From assembly GCA_020630915.1 (NCBI GenBank), contig JAHDIF010000003.1, forward strand, positions 124,001-188,000: a stretch of DNA of 64,000 nucleotides, read 5' to 3'. Each line of letters begins with the position of its first letter. The stretch's first letter is position 1. The DNA comes from Dokdonia sp. GTDB taxonomy: Bacteria; Bacteroidota; Bacteroidia; Flavobacteriales; Flavobacteriaceae. Of this stretch, positions 8,670 through 20,300 are shown in pieces. The position numbers were made by a program, and so were the translations under genes. The notes under the pieces were generated by a model. The model worked only from the letters and a program-made list of their open reading frames with translations, ran no database searches and was not told where the DNA came from.

Positions 8670-9308
8670 TTAACCACCTATATTATTTGCAAGGGCAATA
8701 GACGTGTAAATTTCTTTTGTGTCATTATTTAGAATATCAACCCTAAAGAACCCTCTTTTGTTACTAATATAAAACTTGTCAAAAGTATATTTTGGAGGGG
8801 TTCCATGAGGCATATCGTAAAAACTGTCTATCACGAATATTTTATCATTCTTTTTATAATAGATACTGTCAATTGTTAATCTTTCTGGTAAAAAAAACAT
8901 GTTATTTAGTCTTCTGGGGTAAATACTATCTTTAAAAGAAAAAAGAAAACTTATTGTTTCTAATTTTTGTTTTTCTATATCTGCTGTAAATAAAGAATCA
9001 TTTTTTAAACCTAAGTAAAATGATAATTCTCTTTGGCTGTTAGGTGAAATGCTGAAATCAAGTTTATTAAAAAAAATTCCATTTTTCCTGTAACAAACCT
9101 CTTGGTCATAGATTAAGGAAAAAGGAATAGTATCCATCTTTTTATTGATGGCCGAGCTTAAATTCTTACTTTTAAGAAACAACTTATGTGAGGAACACTT
9201 TGTTCTTACCTCATTATTACTTAAGTATTCTTTACCATATTTTTTATCTTCTTTTTTTGAAAAAGTACAAGAATTGAAAATAAGAAAAATTAGAATCAGA
9301 TATTTCAT
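8670..9308 (-). CDS. Lipoprotein, candidate immunity protein for the second Rhs tip
   Basis: This 212-residue protein has a short lipoprotein signal (MKYLILIFLIFNSC, then TFSKKEDKK). The mature part is beta-rich and charged with no family I recognise. It starts only 3 bp after the stop of the Rhs gene at 9312. Each of the two Rhs genes is therefore followed directly by a small lipoprotein gene, and the two lipoproteins are unrelated in sequence, as expected for immunity proteins matched to different toxin tips. The immunity role is inferred from this arrangement. Confidence 0.5.
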   Translation of the reverse strand: MKYLILIFLIFNSCTFSKKEDKKYGKEYLSNNEVRTKCSSHKLFLKSKNLSSAINKKMDTIPFSLIYDQEVCYRKNGIFFNKLDFSISPNSQRELSFYLGLKNDSLFTADIEKQKLETISFLFSFKDSIYPRRLNNMFFLPERLTIDSIYYKKNDKIFVIDSFYDMPHGTPPKYTFDKFYISNKRGFFRVDILNNDTKEIYTSIALANNIGG

Positions 9309-9311
9309 AAT

Positions 9312-12300
9312 TCAAAAGTCTCTTGGATTAACACATGGGCAAGGTGTTGACTCTATTTTCGTAGCCGCACCTGTTTTTTCACCAAATATTAAACTATTCA
9401 TTCGTCCTAAATCTGGTAAACCACCTATAAAAACTCCTCCTTGCTCTAAAAGCATAATATCAGAGTCATAGAAATCCTGTATGGGATAATTAGTAAATGG
9501 TGGTCCTGAAGGATTGGAGTTTGGCATTTGATCATATCTCCCAGTTTTAGATCCTCCCAAAAAGAAGTGTTCAGCATCAGGATTTCCTTTAGTGTCGGCA
9601 ATGCCAAGCGCCTGTTCCGCATATGCATGAGCATAAATTTCATGAAACGCGGCCTCTAAACTAAAGTGCGGGGAATTATTTGCAATATCTATTGATATAA
9701 GATAGTTGTCCCCTGGTTGTAACTGAGCTCCTATAAAACTCCTGTAATGGTTTTTAAATCTTATTTTATTTTCTTTACTTGAACCTCGAGTTCTGTAATC
9801 TGCTTTACTTATCGACCAAGTTGTTTTTTTAGAGTAATTGCCAATAAAAGATGTAACACCTCCTGCACCTTTTGTTGATGCGGTTGAAATTATTATATGT
9901 TTATCAGGATTGTCTATAAAGAAGTCGATAGCATCTGCTCCGATTTCAGTTCCCATAACCTTATTGTATACTCTAAGTAAATCCCCATTTGCACCCATAA
10001 TATAAACATAACCACCATCTCCATCGAAAGCGCTACTCGGGATATTTCCCATTCCAAGGTATGGTGAGTGGTATTGTTTATACGGATCAGGCGTCAACCA
10101 CCGTCCAATACGTGAGTCCCAGAGTCTGAGTTGGAACGCTTCTTTTCCAGTTTCTGGGTCTTTTTCTTGTCCTTGGTATGCATAGCGGTAATCTGCTTCT
10201 ACATTTCTGTTAGGCATAGGCATCCCAAAGGGGTAGTAGTCTGTTTTTGCGATGGCTATTGCATTTCCAGATTGATCTTTAGAGACTACTGCTCTTACGT
10301 TTCCTAGGTGGTCTGTAAGTTGGTATAGGTAATCTCCTTCTGCTGCTGCATTTTGTTGGTCTTTTTTATAGATTCCTAGTCTGCTGTTTCCGTAAACGGG
10401 GTTTTCTGTTTGCTCAGGAGCTCCTGTGTTAAATCCAGAGTAAATACTAATGACATTACCAGAGACATCTCTGAGGTAGTAGGTAGATACCGTCCCACTC
10501 ACAGGTTTAGTTCCATCTACAACGGTCTGGTTAAATCCATCTTTACGGATACGTTGTCCTCTATCATCGTAAGCAAAGGCTACTAGTGGAGTGGTGGCTG
10601 CTTGCAAATGGATATGGTCTATATCTAGACGCATAGCATTACTATTATTAACTCCGCTAGAAGCTTCTATCTCTATGCGTATCTGATCGTTGTTGGGAGT
10701 AAAAGTAAAGCTTGCATTTTTTTCAAAGATATTTGCACAAGGATTACTGCTGTTATAACTCCATCCTGATCCATAGGCGCCACTAGTAAGAGTAGTCTCT
10801 GCTAAGGTGGCTCCTAGACCGCTTCCATTATCACGTATACGTATAATGGCACTGTCATTTACACTACCAAATACAAGTGTTTGATGGAATAGCACATCTA
10901 AATCGATAGTATGTTCTGCGCCAGATACGGCTATTAAAGGGATGGTGGCTATTTTTTCTCTATTGGTACTAAAGTCTAATTGTAGTGTATTCCCATAGGT
11001 GCTAGCTAGGTTACCACAGTGTGTGGATTGCCCGCTACTATTATCGATATTCCAATCTGCATTGACACTACTTGAATGCCCAGAACCACCAAACTGTACC
11101 ATTGCGGCGGTACTATTATCAAAATCTGTAAAATTATGATAAAGCAAAGTAGCCATCTCTCCAGTTGTATTATCTCCAAAAGCGTTAATACGTGTTACTA
11201 GTCCAGAGGCATTATACTCATAGGTAATACCTTCTTGCGCATTAGTCACTAACTGCCCTATGTCATTGTAGTAGTAGTTTTGTAGCACTCCGCTATCTAC
11301 ATCGTATTGATCTCTAATATCGTTATAACGATTGGGATCGCTGTTATCATCTGTATCATTTACTGCTGCCAGTCGATTGCCATCTTCTAGATACTTATAT
11401 TCCAGATCATCCATAGGATTATCTCCAGAGGCGTCGGTATACCCTTTTCTTCTAAGGTTTTTTATATTTCCATTAGCATCATAAGCGATATCTTTTACAC
11501 TATAATCATCATTAGGATCTGAGGTATAGTTTACTTGATGTTTGTTTCCAGAGATTGCACTTATACTACCCGTGCCAAAGACAGCCTGATTTAGCCAGTT
11601 ATTGGTGTTATACTGGTACATATAGGTGTCAAAGTTACCTCCTTGTGGATTCTCTGTATTAAAGCGTATTCCTTTAATGTTTCCGTTAAACTGATCTGTC
11701 CCGTGCGTGTTTTGTTGTGCCACAGGAGTAGGGGTAGCCGCTCTCGTATAATCTCCATTGTAATAGTCTATGGCCATTCCAAAGAGATCTGTTTTCACCC
11801 CATTAGCTCCTCCATCACCTCCAGGATCATTGGTAGTTTGTAAACTAGGATGATTGATTGCTTTGAGTTGTCCATTAAGGTTATATACATAGTCAATTCC
11901 TTGTAGGTCTTCTGCTATGACTGTACGGACTAAAGCTCCTGTCTCGTTATACTCATAGCTTGCCTGTTCTCTATAGGTAATCCCATCTATAGAGGTAGAG
12001 ACCGTTACTAATTGCCCTCCATCGTTGTACTCGTATTTATGAATAAAACGATCTGTAAGATGATGACGCTGGTAATCTATTAGTAGTACCTGTCCTGTTG
12101 CTGGATGGTACTCATAATTTATAGTCACAGGGCAACTCATTCCTGTAGGTTGCTGTACTAGCCATTGTAATCTTCCCAATACGTCATAACTATACCAACT
12201 AACATTGGTACTTGGATCTTCTGTAATGGTTTGAGAAACATTACCTCCCACAAATGTTTGTTGATATTCAGCTACAGGGATATTACAGTTAGCAAGTGCT

Positions 12301-14366
12301 GTGGTATTAATAGTAGGAATGTCATATATGGTTTTATGTACTTCTTTTGTGCGAGTTGCAGAGAGTGGATTAGTGGTTTCTATCCAGTAGCTACTAGCCG
12401 ATGCAAAGACAAGTCCTCCGCCTTCTACATACACCCCACTTTCTACAGGGCGCCCCCATTGATCATAACTCGTATAACTAAACTCTCCCGCTAGTGCTTG
12501 TTTATCATTCTGGCTAAAGCGTATCTGTCCGTCTTTACGGTATTTAAATTGAGCTACGCCTTCATCAGGGCTACTTGTATCAAGCAATTGTCCCAAGCTA
12601 TTATAAGAAAAAGTACTTTCTAAGTGATCTCCTAAGGGTTGTGTGCTCTTGAGTAAACGACCTACACGATCATATTCATTATGAGTATAATCGTAGTATG
12701 CTACGTCATAGGCAATACTCATTCCATTACTCACAAAGGCCCAAGGTTGAGTGATAGAAGCTCTATAAAATCCAGAACCATTAAGAGTGACCGTTTGGCT
12801 TGAGCCACTATAGGTTCCTAAAAGTTGCTCGCTTACTAAGTCATATACCTCTACATTACCATAAGTGGCAGGATCATTATTGGTTAGATTAAAGGTGTTG
12901 ATTCCTCCAGAAAGATGAAAGTCTACATAGCCTTGTCTACCTGCATTCACGGTAACAGATCCCGTAATACTTGAAGCTGCATTTGTTGATTTTACACGTG
13001 CGGCACCCAAAGCCTTACCATCGGTGTCATTAAATAATACTACCTCATTGCCGTGCACATCACGGGATACGGTTTTTATAGCTTTCGCGAAAGCGTACCA
13101 CTGTGGAGCATTAGGCTCTGAGGTAGTCATCGTACCTGCGGGCATCGTAAAGCTATAGCTCTGCTTCCAGTTGCCGTTTATTTTATTACCTCCAAATACT
13201 TCTAACGCATTACCAGGGTTTAACCTGCTATAAAGCATTTTAGAAAAAGGATAGTTCGTTACATCTTGATAGCTATCTAGTGTATTGCCATTACTATAGT
13301 AAGCTCCTAGAGTACTGGTTTGATTACCTACTGTAGCTGGATTATCTATGGTATTTGTTCCATCATAATCTGCAAGTGTATATTCTGTGCCATTAGTTTT
13401 TAGAACAAAGTTATTGCGGTATCCAAAGGCATTACCCACAGGAGCACTCAAACTCTGAAAAACAGATCTACCGTGACGATCGTATAAGGTTTGATTTGCC
13501 CAGACTTGACCCGTAAGTACATCCCAACTTTGACTCTGATCCCCCTTACCTAAAGAATTGTAAAAACTACGTGACTTAGTCACAGGATTACCGCTAAAGT
13601 CAAATCCTATACTACTGGTCTGATTCCAGCCTGTGGTAAGAGCAGGAGCATCCTCCACACTGGTATATACCCCATTACCATTAAGGGTTATATTTATTAG
13701 ATCACCCACATCAGGGCTACTAGCATCTATTGCTTCTAATCGGGGATACCAAAAGTATTGGTAGGTATTAATATTAGTTGAGTAATGAAAAGAACTACGC
13801 ATACGGGTGTTTACGATAGAGGCATCCTGCCATTTAAACTCTGTAAAATCTAATACCTTTTGACCGTTAACATCATACAAACCACCTTCTCCTGTCTCAC
13901 CACCACTATGATCATATGGATGAACCACGCCTACCATAAGATACCAGGTATCTAACTCTGGTAAATCATTACTAAAAAAATAAGGGTTGTTCTGTATACC
14001 GCCATCAGTAAGTCTACGCACACGTAAAGTGCCGTGATAGGTACGACCAGCGTGACTATTAGTGCGTTTTACCCAAACACTATAACGATAACGCTTAGTA
14101 GGGTCTATAGGAGAATTACTAATAGGAACATTCCAACCACCGTCAGCGTTATATCCTGCATCACTTCCACAACGCCATAAAACAGCATCAGAACCCACAG
14201 GAGATTCTCCAATTATTCGATTATTTTCCCCAGATTGTGAACTCCACTCAGAGAATATACCCGTGCTACCAGTACCAACTTCCCAATCTAATCCATCCCA
14301 TACTACTTGGGAATGTAATATCGAGGTAAAAAAGAAACTGAATGCAAAAATTATAAAGTTTTTCAT
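9312..14366 (-). CDS. Rhs-family polymorphic toxin, second copy, with HExxxH-containing tip
   Basis: This 1684-residue protein has its own signal peptide (MKNFIIFAFSFFFTSILHS, then Q), unrelated to that of the first Rhs. It carries the same VVWDGLDWE region and YD-repeat shell as the first copy, and the core end SPYLGMGNIPSSAFDGDGG. The tip (about residues 1451-1684) is different. It contains FHEIYAHAYAEQ (His1575, Glu1576, His1580), an HExxxH arrangement one residue longer than the classical zincin HExxH, with a DAEHFF segment about 20 residues on that could supply a third ligand. It ends in a Cys/Pro-rich tail (TPCPCVNP). A metal-dependent hydrolase is plausible but unproven. It starts 11 bp after the SpvB-like giant gene. 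Confidence 0.8.
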   Translation of the reverse strand: MKNFIIFAFSFFFTSILHSQVVWDGLDWEVGTGSTGIFSEWSSQSGENNRIIGESPVGSDAVLWRCGSDAGYNADGGWNVPISNSPIDPTKRYRYSVWVKRTNSHAGRTYHGTLRVRRLTDGGIQNNPYFFSNDLPELDTWYLMVGVVHPYDHSGGETGEGGLYDVNGQKVLDFTEFKWQDASIVNTRMRSSFHYSTNINTYQYFWYPRLEAIDASSPDVGDLINITLNGNGVYTSVEDAPALTTGWNQTSSIGFDFSGNPVTKSRSFYNSLGKGDQSQSWDVLTGQVWANQTLYDRHGRSVFQSLSAPVGNAFGYRNNFVLKTNGTEYTLADYDGTNTIDNPATVGNQTSTLGAYYSNGNTLDSYQDVTNYPFSKMLYSRLNPGNALEVFGGNKINGNWKQSYSFTMPAGTMTTSEPNAPQWYAFAKAIKTVSRDVHGNEVVLFNDTDGKALGAARVKSTNAASSITGSVTVNAGRQGYVDFHLSGGINTFNLTNNDPATYGNVEVYDLVSEQLLGTYSGSSQTVTLNGSGFYRASITQPWAFVSNGMSIAYDVAYYDYTHNEYDRVGRLLKSTQPLGDHLESTFSYNSLGQLLDTSSPDEGVAQFKYRKDGQIRFSQNDKQALAGEFSYTSYDQWGRPVESGVYVEGGGLVFASASSYWIETTNPLSATRTKEVHKTIYDIPTINTTALANCNIPVAEYQQTFVGGNVSQTITEDPSTNVSWYSYDVLGRLQWLVQQPTGMSCPVTINYEYHPATGQVLLIDYQRHHLTDRFIHKYEYNDGGQLVTVSTSIDGITYREQASYEYNETGALVRTVIAEDLQGIDYVYNLNGQLKAINHPSLQTTNDPGGDGGANGVKTDLFGMAIDYYNGDYTRAATPTPVAQQNTHGTDQFNGNIKGIRFNTENPQGGNFDTYMYQYNTNNWLNQAVFGTGSISAISGNKHQVNYTSDPNDDYSVKDIAYDANGNIKNLRRKGYTDASGDNPMDDLEYKYLEDGNRLAAVNDTDDNSDPNRYNDIRDQYDVDSGVLQNYYYNDIGQLVTNAQEGITYEYNASGLVTRINAFGDNTTGEMATLLYHNFTDFDNSTAAMVQFGGSGHSSSVNADWNIDNSSGQSTHCGNLASTYGNTLQLDFSTNREKIATIPLIAVSGAEHTIDLDVLFHQTLVFGSVNDSAIIRIRDNGSGLGATLAETTLTSGAYGSGWSYNSSNPCANIFEKNASFTFTPNNDQIRIEIEASSGVNNSNAMRLDIDHIHLQAATTPLVAFAYDDRGQRIRKDGFNQTVVDGTKPVSGTVSTYYLRDVSGNVISIYSGFNTGAPEQTENPVYGNSRLGIYKKDQQNAAAEGDYLYQLTDHLGNVRAVVSKDQSGNAIAIAKTDYYPFGMPMPNRNVEADYRYAYQGQEKDPETGKEAFQLRLWDSRIGRWLTPDPYKQYHSPYLGMGNIPSSAFDGDGGYVYIMGANGDLLRVYNKVMGTEIGADAIDFFIDNPDKHIIISTASTKGAGGVTSFIGNYSKKTTWSISKADYRTRGSSKENKIRFKNHYRSFIGAQLQPGDNYLISIDIANNSPHFSLEAAFHEIYAHAYAEQALGIADTKGNPDAEHFFLGGSKTGRYDQMPNSNPSGPPFTNYPIQDFYDSDIMLLEQGGVFIGGLPDLGRMNSLIFGEKTGAATKIESTPCPCVNPRDF
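10157..14267. repeat. 4.1-kb direct repeat, copy 2 (Rhs core)
   Basis: The partner of 3117-7227. The repeats are direct, so recombination between them would delete or duplicate 7040 bp, including one tip, its immunity candidate, the basic secreted protein and the barrel gene. Confidence 0.9.
13081..13094. repeat. GCTTTCGCGAAAGC palindrome (within Rhs core, copy 2)
   Basis: The same palindrome as at 6041, carried along by the Rhs core duplication, so it is not an independent occurrence. Confidence 0.9.
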
Positions 14367-14377
14367 GTCTCTAACTT

Positions 14378-17300
14378 TTATTGTGGTGTATCCGTATCAC
14401 AGGCATCGCCTATGCCATCTCCATCACTATCCGTTTGATTAGGATTAGGAACAAATGGACAATTGTCATTCTCATTTAAAATACCATCATTGTCATTATC
14501 CCCATCACAAGCATCACCTAATCCATCACCATCTGAATCCAATTGTTTTTCATTAGGTGTTCCTTTACAATTATCACAGAAGTTTCCGATTCCATCGCCG
14601 TCAGTATCCGTTTGATCAGGGTTAGGGTATTCGGGACAGTTATCACAGCTATCGCCTATTCCATCATTGTCAAAATCACTTGTATCACAACCTAAATCAC
14701 AAGCATCACCTAGTCCGTCACCATCTGAGTCTTCTTGGTATGGATTAATGTTATTAGGACAGTTGTCACATATGTCTCCTACACCATCCCCGTCGGCATC
14801 TGCTTGCGTTGGATTATAAAGTTTTAAACAGTTATCACATTCATTGCCAACACCGTCATTGTCTTCATCATATTTTCCACAACCAGAGTCATTGTCACAG
14901 GCATCACCGATGCCGTCTCCATCACTATCAACTTGGTCTTCATTAGAATTATTAGGGCAGTTATCACATTTGTCCCCTACATAATCACCGTCGCTATCTT
15001 GAAATGCAGGGTCATCTGGATCACAAGAGTCATTAGAGTCACAAACGTTGCCGATGCCGTCGTCATCAAAATCTGCCTGATTAGGATTGTGATTTGTAGG
15101 GCAATTATCGCAAAGATCTCCCCATCCATCATTATCACTATCTAGTTGATTGGAATTTGAAGTATTCGGACAATTGTCACATTCATCACCTATACCATCA
15201 CCATCTACATCTATTTGAAAAGGATTGGGCGTGTAAATACAGTTATCTATATCATCACTGACGCCGTCTCCATCAGCATCTCCATTTGGAGTATCGTCAC
15301 AAGTGTCACCAATACCATCATTATCAGAATCATTTTGATTTGTATTTGGATCATTAGGACAGTTATCTGTATCATCTGGAATACCATCATTATCAGAATC
15401 GCTATCACAAACATCACCAATACCATCATCATCTAAATCACTTTGATCATTGTTTGGCGTTAGTGGGCAATTATCATCCACGTCTAAAATACCGTCATTA
15501 TCATCATCATCATCACAAGCATCTGGGAGTCCATCCAAATCAGTATCTATGCTGTTTGGGTCATTAAGTTCTGGACAGGAATTGTCATCTGGAGGTATTT
15601 GATCTAGACAGCCATACCAATTAATATTATCTGGATAGAAATCAACAGAAGCTGCTCCAGTAGCATACTTATATCTGTTTTTTCCTTGAACTTTTAACCC
15701 GCCGATATATTCGCCACTACTTGGAACCTCAGCAAAAGTTTTTATTAATCTTCCCGCTCTATCATATTTAAAAGCTGTAGCCAAATTATTTCCATCTAGT
15801 ATATAGGTTAGATCATCAGTAGCGTCATCATAGACAAATGAGTTAATTGAACTAACAACAGGATGCACTCTAAAATCATCAAAATAATGTCCTCCTTCTT
15901 GATTGTTAGTTACATATAAGGCAAAATTTTGACCTTGTGTATAGTCTATATAATGATTTCTCAGTATCCAGCAACCCGCTTCGACAATTTCAGTCGCCGG
16001 TACAATGGCTCCGTTGAAATACAAATTGTTATGATCGTCATTATCCTGTTTAGTATGCCAATATGAAATTTTATATCTACCTGATCTCATGTCACTTCTA
16101 TCTGCATAGGAAGGATTAACAATCTCAAATGCCTTTTGATTAGCACTATTGATTAGCACGGAATGGGATCCAGCGTGTGATCTATCGTTTACTATACTAC
16201 CCTCTGTTTGAACACCACCTTCAAACTGATTATTCGATAAGTTTCTTTCAGCACTTGTAAAGAACATTTCTACTAATCTTGCATTTCCAGATACTAATAC
16301 TTTTGTATTATCTGCTGACATTTTTGATGCTGCATAATTATCGTTTATATCTCTTGTCTCGAGAGGAACAGAAAAGTGATTATATTCTGTTATCTCAGAA
16401 ACATTTTGCCATTTAGTTGATGTAGGAGTATTCGTATTCCAATTAAAGTTTAGAGAATTTTCTGAAAGATTAGTTGCATAAGCCCCATCAACGTCTACAT
16501 TATCTTTCCAAATAAACGATTTTTGCATTCTCCACACAGGTATTTCACTGGTTTCAATATTGCCATAAATATCTCGGTATTCCCAATCTTTAGACCAAGT
16601 GCTGATAGAGGCATTTGCGGTTTTCCAAGTCGTACTTCCGTATGAAGAAATACGCGAAATTCCAAGTGCCTGTTGGCTTAACATATTCTTGTTAGAACGA
16701 TTGGTAACCATAGAAGCCAATTCTGGATAAAACTCATAGGCAGGGTATCTGGTGTCTTCTTGCAATGTTCCATCAGCTTTTGTTGTGGTACTTTTTCTAA
16801 AACTTCCTAACAACGGATCTACATCATCGTATTCCACTTCATTTTCAAAATTACCTACATACGTCTTTGTTCTTTTAAGCATGTTATTGTATTCCGTTTT
16901 TGTAGATACACTTAAAAGTCGTTTTGTCTTGGTATTATCTATATTCAAACCATTTTCATCTGTTTTAAAAATAGTTTTCATTGAGTTAAATGATTCTCGT
17001 ACATATCCTTTATTAGGTTCTTGATTAACGAGGTTCGTGCCATTAATATACTCGTTTTCAGTCCTCTGTAGTATCTGACCAAAGGCATTTCTTACTTCGA
17101 TACTTTTAAGTTGACCTATAAGGGCTGTATTTAGGTGAACGTCAATAGCCTTTGCTTGTAGTTTTCTAGAATTATTACCATTCAGTCCTCCATAGTCTTC
17201 TTGAACATTGGCCCAAAATATTTTATCTTCTTCGAAAGCGACGCTGTCTTCTGCCTCCATTTCTAAATTAGGATTAAATATATTGTAGATCGGCTTCAAA

Positions 17301-20300
17301 ACATGGTGCCTATATTCTGTTTCTAAATCAAAATCACCGCTTTCAGATTTTTCTCTTAGAGTAACATACTCATACATTACACCGGGAGTAGGTAACTCAG
17401 ATTGATAAGGAACATACTTAATACCATTAACAGGAGAATAAGAGGTTATTCCTGAGCTTCTTCCTGCTTTTGAATGACCGACAGGAAAGTTGTAATCATA
17501 CTCTGCATAATAATCTACATTATTTGTAATGTCTTTTGTAATTAATTTTGAAACTCTAAGTCCTCCACCTGTTTGATCTTCAGGAACTTTATTTGCTATC
17601 ATTTTATAGTGAACAACACTATGATCCCAACCACACAAGTTATCTGATCCATAATTGTCTGGATGCTCTCCTCTTGCTTTATCCTTTTCGCAAACTGGAT
17701 GATCACATCTAGCGAAAGTTTTATAAATATAACTTGTGTTTTGCCCTCCTAATTGGGCTTGCGTTTTTGGCACACTCAACATAACTTCATCCGCGGAAAC
17801 AGCTTCAACTTTGACATCAATTATGTTATTAGGATCTTGTTGAATATTTAAATGGGCTGTCCTAAGTTGGCATCCACAAGTAAAGCATCTTTTCTTTTTT
17901 CTTGAAATCCATAAATCAAGGAAAGTCTTTTCATTTACTTCAAAGTAGTCTCTAAAATCCCAGTTTACACCTGGACCTAACTCATATTTCTTTACTTTAA
18001 TAAGAAAATTAGGATTTCCTGGGTTTTCATTAATTCCAAAACTTAATTGATTATTGTTCCAAACACGCCTAGAAAATGCCTCTGTCCAGTATCTGTCTTC
18101 TTCATAATCAACTTTAATTTCTGCTCCCGTAGGCGTTTTAATTTCTTTTAAACTCCACGCTTTGACTCGGTCTTCTCCTAAATAATCTCCTTTTAGAAAT
18201 CCCCATTCGTCTATATTTTCTCGCTTGGCTTCTACATATGCTTGATCTGTAGCACTGTTTTGTTGAATATCTGCTAAACTTAAATTATTCATGGACTTCA
18301 TGTAATAATCAAACGTATAAGGCGGTAAATAAGTAGCACCACCTCGTCCTTTTATATGCACTTTGTTAAGCGTTAACTTTCCTTGATTATTTTGTGTTAG
18401 ATACGAGGCTAATTCAGATGAGGATGGGGAATTTCGCGCAAGCTCATAACTATGATCTAATTCGACTACTTTTAACGCCTTGTCTTGAATGAATGAATTA
18501 GAGATGTCATTTTTATCAATAACGAGACTTTCATTATGAATTCCATAGATATAAGGAGTACTAGGATTTTCCCAATATTCATTTTTGAAATCGGTGGACT
18601 CCCAATTTGGATTGTGCCATTGGTCTCGTGCGTACCCAGAAAGTCCATTTCCTAGAGTTCCTGTATTATCTTTTGTTATAAGATTAGCATCTTCAGTTTG
18701 TAATAGAACAATCTTATCCAATTTTAAATTATATTCTCTTGCATAACTTACTCCTTGCTCTCTAACGTAAATGTCTTCTGTTTCATTAAGCCCATTATTC
18801 CCTCCCGAAGTCTGTAAATAGGCTCCGTCACTGCCATTGTTGAACCCAAAATTAAGCTGTTTACCTACTGCATCATACCTAATATCCTTAATAAAAAGAG
18901 CTGTCTTATTTCGGGTTTTAATTTTGTCTAAATAATATAGTTGCTTTCTCCCGAACTGATAGTAACCTTTATCTTTTTCTTCAACTTGATCTAAGATATT
19001 AGTGTTGTAATTTTTAACACCATTTTCATATGGCGTACGCCAAACATATCCGTCAGACCATTTGCCATATTCTAATTCTACCCAATAACCATAATCTTCT
19101 TCTCCAACTTTATTAAGTGTTCCATTTGCTATTGTGCCATTATCTATATAATCTGAACCTGTAACCGCAGTTAAAAGCCAATGTGTAGCATACCTACTAT
19201 ATTGTCTTTTTTCTTTTACCTTACTGGCGACTCCATTAGCAGATTCATCTGATTCAATTAAAGAACGACTTACTCTTTCATATTGATAGACGGGGAGGGA
19301 GAAATGATAGGTTTTGCCATCCGCAGAAGTGATTTTGTATGCACCAATGCCATCAGGGTCAAAAAATGCCCTATTATTTCTATCAGTATCAGAAACATTC
19401 TTTGGAGTTATCAAACCCCTAGAAACGGCATATCCATTTTCTATTTGTTTATTGGTATACACTTCAATAAAAGAAGGAGAGGATGCTCTATTAGTAACAG
19501 TATTTTGAGTTGGATCAGTTAGCATGTCATTAAATGAATTTCCTGAAAACCCTTGAATTGCGCGAGGATTTACCAATTGACTACTGGTGTATTGCGAATC
19601 AAAATAAAAGTAAAAATCATCTTCCTGAGCAGCAGTAAGATTTTCTTGTCCAAATTTTCTTTGGACTCCGTAGCTATCATTTTCTCCTCGATGCCAGAAT
19701 ACATGTATGTCATCTCCGTCAACATTTTGAGTACGATCACCTTTTCCAAAAATTATTGCACTATCAAATGCCCTCGGTCGCATTGTACCTCCTAAACCTT
19801 GAGCATTAACAGAGTAGTCATCATAGCCCATATAGGTAAAATTAATATTCTCAATATCTTTGGAGTAATCACCAATAAACTCTTCTTCTGGTTGCGGCAA
19901 TCTGGTAGAGTATGTGTCTAAACCTCTTGTTCTCAATTGATAATCGATTAAACCATCTTGATTCCCAGCTAAACTTGTTTCATTTGAATAATTACTAAAA
20001 TCATTAGCATACAAGGCTCCCCAATCTTCCTTTAAAAACCCTTTCTTTAGTTTGTATTTTACTTTGTTTTTACTAAAACCTAATGTTACGGGTAAACCTA
20101 CCAGCTCTAGAGGAAGCGCAATTGCAAAACTCTGAGTGTCAACACTCATATCTCCACTGGAAAAGCTAGAAGATCCTATGCCTACACTACCGCCTCTTGC
20201 ACCTGTTGCTCTTGATTCCCGGCCTTTATATCCTCCTGAAACACTAGCTCCAATTGAAAATCCACCGCTATGAAATGAAGCCCCCACACCAGCGAATGTT

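Noticed and set aside
12172-12183. CTTCCCAATAC match to the mnmE attachment core, tested as the element's far end
   Set aside because: Only 11 bp match, it lies in the Rhs core coding sequence, and it is present equally in both Rhs copies, so it is chance.
14933-15436. Plus-strand Ile/Arg-rich frames opposite the TSP3 repeats
   Set aside because: These are low-complexity reverse readings of GAT/GAC-rich repeats.
14381-15590. Regular repeats considered as a CRISPR array
   Set aside because: The units are degenerate and stay in frame as Asp-rich protein repeats; there are no identical repeats with unique spacers and no cas genes.
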